64,000 nt of DNA from assembly GCA_004835665.1 (NCBI GenBank), contig RBKR01000010.1, positions 1,178,001 through 1,242,000 on the forward strand. Reading direction: 5' to 3'. The position numbers were made by a program, and so were the translations under genes. This stretch comes from Phoma sp. XZ068 (lineage: Eukaryota > Ascomycota > Dothideomycetes > Pleosporales > Didymellaceae). Position 1 is the first letter of the stretch. Every line of letters starts with the position of its first letter. The notes beneath the pieces were generated by a model. The model did not search any database. It was not told where the DNA came from and was given only the letters and a program-made list of their open reading frames with translations. Below are positions 1 through 9,530 of this stretch, in pieces.

Positions 1-1743
1 ACGAAGATATCAAAGGTGTATAGTCCAGGAAACTGGCTCTCCAAGTCTACGTTGACAGATACGTCGATCGTCATACACAGTTGAAGATAAGCCTGAAGAC
101 ATGCCGGCTCTTCATGCTGCTTGACGTGGCTCCACTAGCAATGCAAACTCGCGTTGCGCTCGTGGAGCTGTGCGACGTGCTGGGTCCTAAACTCGGTTAA
201 AAGATAGATACATCTAGTAGAATGTATATTTAACCCGATTCGCATCGACTGATGCGGTTTGACGTATGATGCAGCAGGTAAGATTCGTTGCGTCTTGGAG
301 CTGCCCATCTTATCAAGTGGTGTGGTACGATCGTCCGGTCGTACCGGTACAACTCAACCCATGCTATCAGCGCATACAACATTGCAGGAACGCTGAATTC
401 TCCCACAGAGAAAAGGTGGCGCCGTTCAATTCGAGCAAGGCTATGTTGCGTTTGACGTTCCTGTCATGATTGACGCTATGGGATATGCTGATGCCAATTG
501 CCGGGCAACAGTCACTACTCCCCTTGGATATGAGCAAACAGGAAGAATGGAAGGGAGATAAATTATATCTGGCTACCTCGAATGGGCGTCCTACTGACAA
601 CTGCCCTGTTTCATGGGAGAAAGGAGATCACATCAGGGTATGGGAACGGGAGGATGACTCGTACTCAAGAGCTAGTGGGTTTTGCTTCAATCTAGCTTCG
701 GGGCAGATTGGTCGATTCTATACCAACGCTTCGTCTTCATTGAAGTTGATAGACTGATGATTGACACATGTACTGTATTGCTCGCTTGTAGTGCACGTCT
801 AGAGATACATGCCCAACCAGACTTTACTCTGAACCCAGTTTACGACGTCCGTGTTGGATCGAATAGATCTTGATGGTTCGTGCCGATGCTGACAGTTCAG
901 CGTGTCATCTCTCACTTCGCTATCGATGTTGCTGATAAACATGACTGTCAGAACTGTCAGGGCACATCATCTTCCGGAGTTGATGCCAACGCTGCAAACG
1001 ACCACCAGAGTTTTCTACAGCATCGCTCACTGTGCATCCGGAGCACAACGGTATAAATGTGATTGGTAAAAGTGCCGAGTCCATCGTTTACAAGAAGGAA
1101 GCTGCTTCTGTGTTGTGTACAGTGACGGTCACAAACAATGCACGGATTTTGTGTCACTGTACTGTACCTTCAAATCATGTTAAAAGCGCACGTCCAGAAC
1201 AAGGACCAGCACCTGCCTGTCTGGAAAAATCCTAGAGCTGATATGATCTTCGTCTTGCCTTCAGGGTCGAGGAGAGCGTGCCATCGATAGTTGGACGATC
1301 ACTGCGTGGTCACTGACTGCACTGCGAAAGCAAAGTATCACTTCCTGATAAACAGTGACGGTCTGGTCTTTACTCCTTTGCCCGTGAGCGTCTGCTGTGT
1401 ATTCAAAATTATTTTGGCCCTGTCTGATTTGCGCGCTCCGTGCACGATTTTTTAGGGGGTCTAATTATTTCCTCAAGTGAGAGGTCAGATTCTTTGCTTA
1501 TAACCTCTTAATAAGTTAGCCACGCTAACGTTACACCATCTTGTGCAGAATTTCACGCTGATTTCAAATCTGTCCTCACATCTAGAATCTGACTGCTGAC
1601 TGTTGTGATGCAAGCCTCTATTTGTTTGGTGTTCCTGGGCCCTCCTTGGCGCGGCACAGCATGCAGGCTCGCTCTCTTCACGCCACCTTACACGGTAATA
1701 ACTAACTATTAATTCAATGCTAGTAGGCTAGATTGTGCAGAAT
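1..1743. other. Region without a supported gene; possible decayed exons
   Basis: No ORF longer than 100 codons starts here. Short open stretches in different frames lie at about 260-760 and 880-1240 on the + strand. They could be diverged exons of a small protein gene, but I could not join them with convincing splice sites and recognise no family. The last 300 bases run up to the pogo element and show nothing distinctive. Confidence 0.3.
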
Positions 1744-1745
1744 TA

Positions 1746-3890
1746 CCGTGCACGGACTCGTGATGCACACGGACGCGTGATGCACACCCCACCAACTTTG
1801 ACCCGTACTTTGCAAACCCCCCTCCTCCACGCCACGATGCCTGTGAAGGAAGCCCTTGCAGAAATAGATAGTTTAGGGCCCGGAGAACAATTTACGTACT
1901 CAGCTCTTGCCAAAAAACATGGTTGTTCCCGGTCAACGTTGAGCCGGCAGCACCGAGGTATAAGCACCCCGCATGAGACCAAGGTTGATTCCCAACGACT
2001 GTTGCACCCACGCGATGAGGCCGAGCTTGTACAGTACATCAGAGGACTCACAAAGAGACACCTAATGCCTACGAGGCAGATGATAATTAATTTTGCGAGT
2101 CCCTTGTGTACCTGGCCGCCTTCCGATAGATGGGTTTCCAGGTTCTTGAACCGGAACGATTACTACCTCACCACTGCCTGGTCAACCCCCATGGAAACCC
2201 TACGCTCTGAGGCTGATTCTGGTGGTAAATACCGCCTGTATTTTGACCTACTGCACCTCAAAATCAAAGAATACGATGTACTGCCTGAGAATACGTACAA
2301 TATGGATGAAAAGGGGTTTATGATTGGGGTAATCGGGAGGAGCAAGAGGGTGTTTGATAAGGTGCTGTACCGTGAGAGGCGGTTCAAACAATCTAACCAC
2401 GATGGTAATCGGGAGTGGGTAACCGTGGTTGCTGGTGTATGTGCTGATGGTACCCACCTCCCCCCAGGGGTCATCTTTCCAGCCAAAGGTGACGCGGTAC
2501 AAGCCAACTGGGTACAGGAAATCAATCCAGCTAAGCACTCAATTCACTTTACCACGTCACCTACTGGTTGGACGAACGACGATTTGGGCGTTGCCTGGTT
2601 AGAGCAGGTCTTCGATCGCTACACCAAGAGGAAAGCTCGGACAAGGTACAGGTTACTCATCATTGACGGGCACGGTAGCCACGTGACAAAGGCCTTTATC
2701 GATTACTGTGATCAGCACAAGATTCTGCTGCTCATCTTCCCTCCGCACGCTACCCACACGCTTCAGCCGCTGGATGTGGTGTGCTTCAAGTCGCTGGCTC
2801 AAAATTATACCAACCAACTGGTTGAACACAACCACACAACGCAGGGATGGTACCCAGTAACCAAGGCTGACTTTATAAGCCTGTTTTGGTCTGCCTGGGT
2901 TCATACTTTCACCGAGGCGTTGGTGGAGAGTGCGTTTGAATCCACAGGTATCTACCCACCCAACGCCAACGTTATACTCGATCGATTCAGAACACCAACA
3001 CCTCCGCCACCTGTGACGCCTTCAGAGCAAGTAGGACCTCAGGCAGCTTCTCCTGAGCCTAATTGGTTAAAGACCAAGTCACTGTTAAGGAGCGCTGTGA
3101 AGGATAAGGACCTTGCTGCTGCCGACGCGGTTGAACAGAGAATCCACCACCTCCACGTGCTCAATGAGCTTACTCAGCACGAGATTCAAGGCCTTAGAGA
3201 GGCAATGGCAGCCAAGAAGAGGAAGAATAAGAAGAAGAAAGTGCTGCCTTTGATCGCGGATAACCTCAATTTACGGGGTGGTGCTACCTGGTGGAGTCCC
3301 CAATCAAAGGCACGTGCCGATCAACGAATGGCGGCAATTGAGCAGCAGCAGTTGGAGAAGGAGGCTGCAAAAACCACTAGGCGTGAAATCCAATACCAGA
3401 ATAAACTGCTTAAGGCAAAAGAGAAGGAGGATAACCGAGTGAGGCGGTTGAGGTCGAAGGAAGAGCGCGATCGCAGGCGTGCTGAATCACGTGCGGAAAT
3501 CGACGCGCGCAAGACAGCGAGAGCAGCTCAAAAACGCGATCGCGACGCTCAAAAAAGTATCCTATTGCCTAAACAAACTAAGGGCAAGGCCTCACAGCAA
3601 CCGCAGTCAAAAACAACGAAGCGACGTGGTGGTGCTGCCGTGCGCAGGCCGCGCGTGGTTCATGAGCGTTCCCCAACCCCCCCACCCAGAAAGAGTAGCA
3701 GTGGTCGCAAAATCGTCGCTCCAAGAAAACTGAGATAGCTAAAATGTGCGTAATAGTCAATAGATCAATTCACCAGCTTTTCTCGCGATAATTGCTTTTG
3801 TGTGTGGCTCAATAACCTCAATTCTATCTGGTGATCAAAGGTGGTGGGGTGTGCATCACGCGTCCGTGTGCATCACGAGTCCGTGCACGG
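1746..3890 (+). mobile_element. Complete Fot1/pogo-type Tc1-mariner transposon
   Basis: Both ends carry near-perfect inverted repeats of about 55-60 bp (1746-1802 and 3834-3890), and the outermost ten bases, ccgtgcacgg, are themselves palindromic. A TA dinucleotide flanks each end (1744-1745 and 3891-3892), the target duplication expected of the Tc1-mariner superfamily. Inside each terminus the 12-mer cgtgatgcacac occurs twice in direct orientation, which could be paired transposase-binding sites (inference). The 2145-bp element carries one uninterrupted transposase frame and no obvious RIP stops, so it may be a recent insertion. Confidence 0.93.
1837..3738 (+). CDS. Pogo/Fot1-type transposase (HTH-CENPB, DDE)
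   Basis: This 633-residue protein should cut and paste its own element by recognising the terminal repeats. The first ATG of the frame inside the element that precedes the family-typical N-terminus is at 1837; the frame is also open upstream into the terminal repeat. Residues ~1-45 resemble a psq/CENP-B helix-turn-helix and ~50-120 the second CENPB-type HTH. The DDE core shows NMDEKGF (Asp157), LIIDGHGSH (Asp277) and QPLDVVCF (Asp313), giving three acidic residues with 35 residues between the last two. Residues beyond ~390 form a basic, coiled-coil-rich tail with a KKRKNKKKK-type nuclear localisation signal. No stop or frameshift is present, so the gene looks functional. Confidence 0.92.
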   Translation: MPVKEALAEIDSLGPGEQFTYSALAKKHGCSRSTLSRQHRGISTPHETKVDSQRLLHPRDEAELVQYIRGLTKRHLMPTRQMIINFASPLCTWPPSDRWVSRFLNRNDYYLTTAWSTPMETLRSEADSGGKYRLYFDLLHLKIKEYDVLPENTYNMDEKGFMIGVIGRSKRVFDKVLYRERRFKQSNHDGNREWVTVVAGVCADGTHLPPGVIFPAKGDAVQANWVQEINPAKHSIHFTTSPTGWTNDDLGVAWLEQVFDRYTKRKARTRYRLLIIDGHGSHVTKAFIDYCDQHKILLLIFPPHATHTLQPLDVVCFKSLAQNYTNQLVEHNHTTQGWYPVTKADFISLFWSAWVHTFTEALVESAFESTGIYPPNANVILDRFRTPTPPPPVTPSEQVGPQAASPEPNWLKTKSLLRSAVKDKDLAAADAVEQRIHHLHVLNELTQHEIQGLREAMAAKKRKNKKKKVLPLIADNLNLRGGATWWSPQSKARADQRMAAIEQQQLEKEAAKTTRREIQYQNKLLKAKEKEDNRVRRLRSKEERDRRRAESRAEIDARKTARAAQKRDRDAQKSILLPKQTKGKASQQPQSKTTKRRGGAAVRRPRVVHERSPTPPPRKSSSGRKIVAPRKLR

Positions 3891-3892
3891 TA

Positions 3893-4285
3893 CGTGCTAA
3901 TTCCAAATCTAGCCTTAGATTCAAGATCTAACCTAGTATATGATGCGCTGTGGTCTCGACCCCCGGTACTTCCTAGTCAGGCAATCGCGCAACCTGCTTT
4001 AAAAAGGCTTGGATGCAATGCGAATCGCGTGCTGATTCTCTTCTGTTATAGCCTAGTGTGGTGCCCTGATATACGTGCTTTGGGTCTAGCGTAAATCCCA
4101 TGACCAGTCCTATGTTCTTGATAGCAGGGTGTACAACCACGCCAATAACCTTGCCTTTCGTTGATATGCATGTTTTAGCTATACGTAACTTAGGCACGTT
4201 GGGAAAGTGTTTGTGCTTACGCCTATATTTATATAGCAAAAGCGAAAGAAGGAACTTCCTTAATTCGTAACCCCGTACCTCGTCT
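3893..4285. other. Intergenic, nothing recognised
   Basis: An open frame on the minus strand (3973-4299) overlaps the tail of the next gene but has no recognisable domain. I regard it as chance. Confidence 0.3.
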
Positions 4286-4903
4286 TTAAACACACTCATA
4301 CTCGAACATAACCTTGACGTCTGGTCGCTTACCGAGCCTATGCACGGTAGTCGTCGTCATCTCTTCCCACTCATGCTGCACCACCATCTTCGCAGGTGTC
4401 CAGTCTATACCGTTTGCGGGTGCATCATCATCCATCTTTGACATCTCGACACAGATGATCAGGCGTTCTAATGTCCGAAGATGTGGTAGGGCGCGCCAAG
4501 TGTTGTAGTGTACTGACTGGATTCCCCTCAACCTTGCTTCTTTGCAGCTCACATGTCTCCACTCCCACGCACTCTTTTGCTCCATTCGTAGACGGATTAC
4601 TTTCACTCGAGATTTGTCGGAGTAAAACATGCCGCCGTACAAACTTGAATTGAAAGTGTACGGTAGATATGTCGTCTCGGCACGCAATTGATGGCACACC
4701 AGCGCTAAGTTCCGTGGCTGCGAAGTGTTCGCGCGTGCGAACATGCCCGGGCGCACACGATGTTCCAGTACAGTGGCGCGCCAACATTCTGCTTTATTAA
4801 CATAGCTGTAAATCTTGTTGCGCAGCTCAGCGGGTAAGCGGAGGAAAGATGATTCTCTTAGGTTGCGGATAGAGCTGAACACATATGGTGAGTGCAAATG
4901 CAC
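4286..4903 (-). CDS. Small F-box/2EXR-like fungal protein
   Basis: A 205-residue single-exon frame. Near the N-terminus it has SSFLRLPAELRNKIYSYV, the start typical of the large fungal family annotated as F-box-like or 2EXR proteins (LPxELRxxIY). The rest carries several Trp/Arg-rich segments but no second domain. Members of this family are usually uncharacterised; an adaptor role in ubiquitin ligase complexes is often presumed but is not shown here. The chosen ATG at 4903 leaves about 20 residues ahead of the motif. The frame has no internal stops and is shorter than many relatives (250-400 residues). Confidence 0.6.
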   Translation of the reverse strand: MHLHSPYVFSSIRNLRESSFLRLPAELRNKIYSYVNKAECWRATVLEHRVRPGMFARANTSQPRNLALVCHQLRAETTYLPYTFNSSLYGGMFYSDKSRVKVIRLRMEQKSAWEWRHVSCKEARLRGIQSVHYNTWRALPHLRTLERLIICVEMSKMDDDAPANGIDWTPAKMVVQHEWEEMTTTTVHRLGKRPDVKVMFEYECV

Positions 4904-5217
4904 AACAATCGGGGTGTACAGCTTGCTTACATCGCCGATTGCTTGGCTGCAAGGTTACGGTCAGGCTCCTTTGGCTCTTCAAAGAACAGCATGGTGCGCG
5001 AATATTAGAGAATTGTTGAAGATAGTGCAGAGAGCGTGAGGCTCTCCACTCTATGTTTGAATCAGATGAGTCAATTCTTTGAACAGCCAATCACCATGAG
5101 TGTACCCTGAAGGTATGCCGAGGTGGGCCCAGAACACCATAAACTATACACGCATCTTTAACAATGGATTTGTATGAACTGCGACAAGTATAGTCATCGC
5201 AATCGGTTCACTAGCGT

Positions 5218-5520
5218 TTAGTCAGGAAGCACCACCAGCATTCCTCGAGGATGTCTCTCTTGATTGTTAGAGGCTCGAAGAGGAGCAACTACAACACCAG
5301 AGAGCTGAGGCAGCTCGCCTATGTGAAAAGCAGAGGCAGGAGAAGCTTCAGGCCGTTCAACAGAGGCGTATAGCAAGGGCAGCAGCTCGAGTCGTTCGTG
5401 AGAATGAGAGAGAAGCGATCGGAAGATTCGGGGTTGCAAATCTAACAATAGCAGATTTATTAAAAGTACCGGACTGTATGCTTAGGGTATTCTGTGCATA
5501 GGCTAAAAACTACAGAGGCT
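5218..5520 (+). pseudogene. Charged coiled-coil remnant, possibly a pogo transposase tail
   Basis: Around 5270-5500 the + strand reads as an Arg/Glu/Gln/Ala-rich helical segment (EEEQLQHQRAEAARLCEKQ and following). It resembles the basic, coiled-coil C-terminus of Fot1/pogo transposases such as the one at 1.8 kb. A stop interrupts the frame near 5267 and no DDE core lies upstream, so if the assignment is right it is only a fragment. It could equally be low-complexity sequence; the evidence is composition only. Confidence 0.3.
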
Positions 5521-5522
5521 CT

Positions 5523-6225
5523 CACCTATCTCTCATTCATCAAGTCCACAACAAACTCTCCACCTTCATGGAGGAGCTCTAGATATGACTCATTGTCTTT
5601 GAACAAGTCTGTGTGAGCTGCGACATATCTGATCACTTCCTGGCGAAGAGGACTAGAGCTACTCGTGTTACTATAGACTTCCCGGACACATTTTGGAAAT
5701 AGTCCAGATATCTGGGACCGAGAACCAATCTGGAGCCGGGTTTGGAGTTTCGCCAGGGAAAGAGTCTTGAGATCTTCCATCAAGAACATGTCTGCTAAAA
5801 AGTACACTCTAGGATCTTTCAGCAAATCTAGGTCGTCTAGGGTAACGTAAGCTCTTAGAAAACGCGAAGTGCTCAAGTGAGCCTACCTTCGAGTCCTTGT
5901 GCTTCCCAATCAGCTGAGTAATCGCCCGTGTAAAGGTATTGGAAGACTCTGAAATAAGCCATCGCACTACCCTGGTGGAATTCGATGAACCCTTGTTCGC
6001 CTTCTTTGAACTTTTCAAACGCGTTTGCGAAGTATTGACACTTGCCGCAAATGACAAGCTTGTGCGCGTAGAGCTTTACACCATGTATATATATAATGGC
6101 GTCTGAATAGTTCTGATTGTTGAACCAGCTATGTGTTTGTCAGTATTGCCTGTGATTAAGTAGAGGATATACAGACTCGTACCTGCTCAGAAATTTTGCC
6201 TGCGATACCTCCGTTGCACTCTGCG
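5523..6225 (-). pseudogene. BTB/POZ-domain protein gene, start missing
   Basis: Three minus-strand blocks join through plausible introns into a fungal BTB protein. The first block (about 6225-6180) ends at gtacgag. The second (about 6130-5933) encodes the BTB core, with KLVICGKCQYFANAF followed by FRVFQYLYTGDY. A roughly 49-nt intron then leads to the last block (about 5883-5526), which begins DDLDLLKDPRVYFLADMF and ends GGEFVVDLMNER. This order matches fungal BTB proteins, in which the dimerisation domain is followed by a helical BACK-like tail. No ATG is found in frame ahead of the first block, where a stop precedes it, so the start is either in an unrecognised exon or lost. Confidence 0.55.
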
Positions 6226-6255
6226 TTCTGCGTTAGAACAACTCTTGCTCAACAC

Positions 6256-7900
6256 TTAAGGCTCAAGACGGGTGGCTTCTAGCACACATACTGCAAGCGC
6301 TGGGGCAGCCTGCTCTTCAGGCTTGACAGGGAACAGTGTTGGCTGCCATTTTTTCCAAACTTTGTTGAAGATGCGTGCATTCCTGCGGTCGGCGTCCTGC
6401 TGGTTCTCTGCCTTGGCCCTGCGTGATTGGACCTTTCGGCGTCTTTTCTCAGCAGTTGTAGTCATATCGCATAAAAGAAAATGCCGCTGATGTTGACGAT
6501 GATCTGTCACGCAGCGCGACGCGGACGTGAGCCGCTAGCCTCCCGGGCTTGTGCCTGAGTGGGGCTTATGCCCCACCGAACACCCTGACGCGTCTTAACT
6601 CCGCACTTCAACACCCGATAACTCTGTATACCTATTGTATCTGTAGGCGTATACTACGAGGATTAAAGGTTGATTCCCTCAATTGGCTCTTGCGTCGGCA
6701 GTCGCGCATACTTGCCATTGCCAAGGAATCTAGGCCATTGTTTTCGGCTGTCCGCAGCTGTCAACAACCAAAACACGCGGTCATCATCGCACCAACACGT
6801 CTTCACTACCTCACCATCATGCGTGAGTTCGATCCGATGAAGCGCCAACGCATTGAGTGAGACACTCAGGATCTCGAGTCGCCACATGCTCAGGCCGCTA
6901 CTTGCTACTTGCTACTCTCTGCGAAGCGCACCGCCACTACCCGTTGCCAACATTATACTAAGCATTGCTCTCATGCCCCCCCCCCCCCCCCACATCATTA
7001 TCCTCTCATCCGCAACAGTGGCGTGCGCTCTCTCTTTACACGCCTACACTACCAAAGTGGTTGCACAGATTGACTTCGCGGCCTTTACGAAACCAATCTC
7101 TGCAAACTGGCTGTCTCCAACAAGACCACAGCCCCTCTCACACACCTCCCACGAAGGAGATTCTGCGCGCCCTCGAAGCCCTCCTCTCTCTTGCTGAGGA
7201 AGCCAGTCCAATGTCTACACCTCGGAACCCATCACTCACGCGGATGAAATCTGGGAGGATGCACGAGGCAGCTGGCAGGCTACAACATCACCTTCGACCA
7301 TAGCACACCATTTCCAGATGCGCTTGCGCAATCTGTGAAAGTACTTGGGATATCTTGGGAGGGGGCGCCATCACCACGTACACAAGCAGTCGTCAATACG
7401 CAGAGGGCGGCAGCAATAGAAAATGAAAGCACAGGGCGCGGGATCATGGACGAGCGTCTCTTTTTCTATGGCGAGGGCCATGCTGGCGGTGTCTCGGGCT
7501 TGACAGTCAAGGATCAAGTCCCGTGAACAAGGAGGATCGTCTTCTCCCGCCGCCACGATCTACGGTCCCTAATTTGTGGGGTACTTTTCCGCGACCGCCG
7601 CCCGATAGCTGAATCGGATACGTTACCGCCACAGAAGCTAGGATGTACAATCACCACCGATGATGCCATTCTCACGTGAGGAAGAGGACATTGCAGAGTG
7701 GTGCTTTGCTCTTTCTTTCTCTTGTTCACAAATGGTTTGGCTGACCTCTATCACAGGTACAATGTTGTCCATCACAGCAACACGCACTTTCCACTCCTCA
7801 CTGCACAATGGAAAAACGCCTGACCGAAAAGCGTGGCCCATTTCCACTGGGAATGAAGCGGGCTCGGCGGCGACGCGCTAGGCTCGAACAGGAAATTCAA
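6256..7900. other. Region without a supported gene
   Basis: Only short frames occur. A basic minus-strand ORF at 6256-6510 (84 codons, KRRRKVQSRRAKAE) could be a small gene but has no recognised family. A run of about 16 C residues lies near 6977. Short frames at 7335-7526 and 7660-7881 are unassigned. Confidence 0.3.
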
Positions 7901-9530
7901 GGTAGGAATAGAGTAGAAACAGGGGTAGGAATAGAATAGGCCTAAACCCCTGTTAACCTAGCTGTAAGTCTGCTCTCCTAACGCCTTAAAAGAAGCACTC
8001 TGTAAGGAGCGGCTGGTACTTCTAGCCCACTTACTCACAGGTTGCTGTTATTGTATATTCTCTGTTTAGGCAGGGCAATAACACCTGCCTTCCCCTTTCT
8101 AGCGCCTGGCCTCTGAGCTTATTGCAAAACAGGCGCTCCCCAACAGCAGACCCTACTAGTCAGTAACCTGCTATGCTATCTAGCAGAGTATAAGGTTCTA
8201 ATCTGCAGGGAGCATAGCGCTGTACACAATTAGAACAGTTATCTACGTGACTATTATTCTGCAGACAGCAAGACACAAAGAGCGCTTAAACATAAGTATA
8301 GCTATCTTAAGCTTTAGACTCTAGGAAACGTCTGCTTGCCGCCACCTTTAGGACTGCTATTTCTACTTCTTAGGGAGCTGCTTAACGCGTTTGTGTGCGA
8401 AGAAGAAGAGTGCAATTATATTAGCATTAGTTAGCTAGTAATTGCCTAGCACTACAATACAAAGTATAATTAGCGCTTAAGTAAGAATAACAGAGAGCAC
8501 TAGATAGCAGCTAAGGCTTAGACCTTCTTTAGAACTAGCAGCTTCTAGCAATACTTTACTATTCTTCCTTCTGCTGCAGAACTAACAGTATTACGCGCAC
8601 TAGCAGCTGCCTACAATGCTAAAGTAGCTACTATTCTAAGCAAGTACAAGGCAGCTAAGATAAAGCGCAAGGAGGAGCTTAAGACAGCTAATAGGTTTAT
8701 AGCAAAGACAGACTAAACTAGCTAGTTTAACTATAATAGATAGCCTAAGCATCTTGCCTAATAGAACTTAAGGCACCTTAGTTACGCTAGCAGGATACCT
8801 AATTACAGCAAGCAAGTCCTACAATAAGCGGCTAAAGCAGTTAACCTTGCTATTAAACAGAGCGTAGTAGGGCTGTTAACGCTAGCACAAGAGATAAGGC
8901 GTTGGCTTAAGAGCGCAAGTCGCAAGGAGATTAACTAATAACTGCTAGCGCGGCTGCAGAATCTAGAGAGTTAGCGTTAATATACTAGTTATATAAAGCA
9001 ATTTGTCTGCTATTGTTTGCGCGTTAGGGCAGCTAGCAATAAGGATCTAGCCTGTTAGCTAAGTTGTTGTAGCGAAAGCCCTAACAGCAGCGATGCTGAT
9101 TTAACAGGCAACGAGCAACAGAACAGAGAGAGCTATTAGGATCCTATACGTAATGCTAAAGAGCTCTTCCTATGGCAGGGAAACTAGAGACAGCTAGCGT
9201 AAGCCTTGCTATGCCTTGTCCGCTCGGGACACGATGAGAAAGCACAGGTTGCTAAAGTAATTGAACTTATAGGCTCTTTTATCTTCTAGGAAGCTAGCAA
9301 CTAACTATTTACTAGCAGACTTGTTTATTTCTTAGCTAGCTTAGGCATTAATAAGGAGACAAATTAACTGCGTGTTGCAGAAGACTATTCTTACATGCTT
9401 GCAGGCATAGTATACTGCACTAGAGTGCTAGCAGTAGAATACCTGTTGCTGTCAGCTCAACGCGAGAACTAGGGCAAGCCTAAGAGAAAGATGTTCCTTT
9501 AACAGCGACGCTGTTATCTAGCAGATAGCT
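7900..9530. other. RIP-like mutated, ORF-poor tract
   Basis: No frame longer than 60 codons occurs over 1.6 kb. The sequence is full of TA and TAG words (tagcta, ctagca, ttagct), as expected when C-to-T mutation has hit CpA sites on both strands. Its right part covers the N-terminal half of the helicase fusion relic; the left 700 bases cannot be assigned. Confidence 0.55.

Noticed and set aside
266..1235. Cluster of short + strand frames as a spliced small-protein gene
   Set aside because: No consistent set of splice sites and no recognisable domain; left as unassigned.
3973..4299. Minus-strand ORF of 108 codons beside the F-box-like gene
   Set aside because: Overlaps the gene tail and has random-looking composition.
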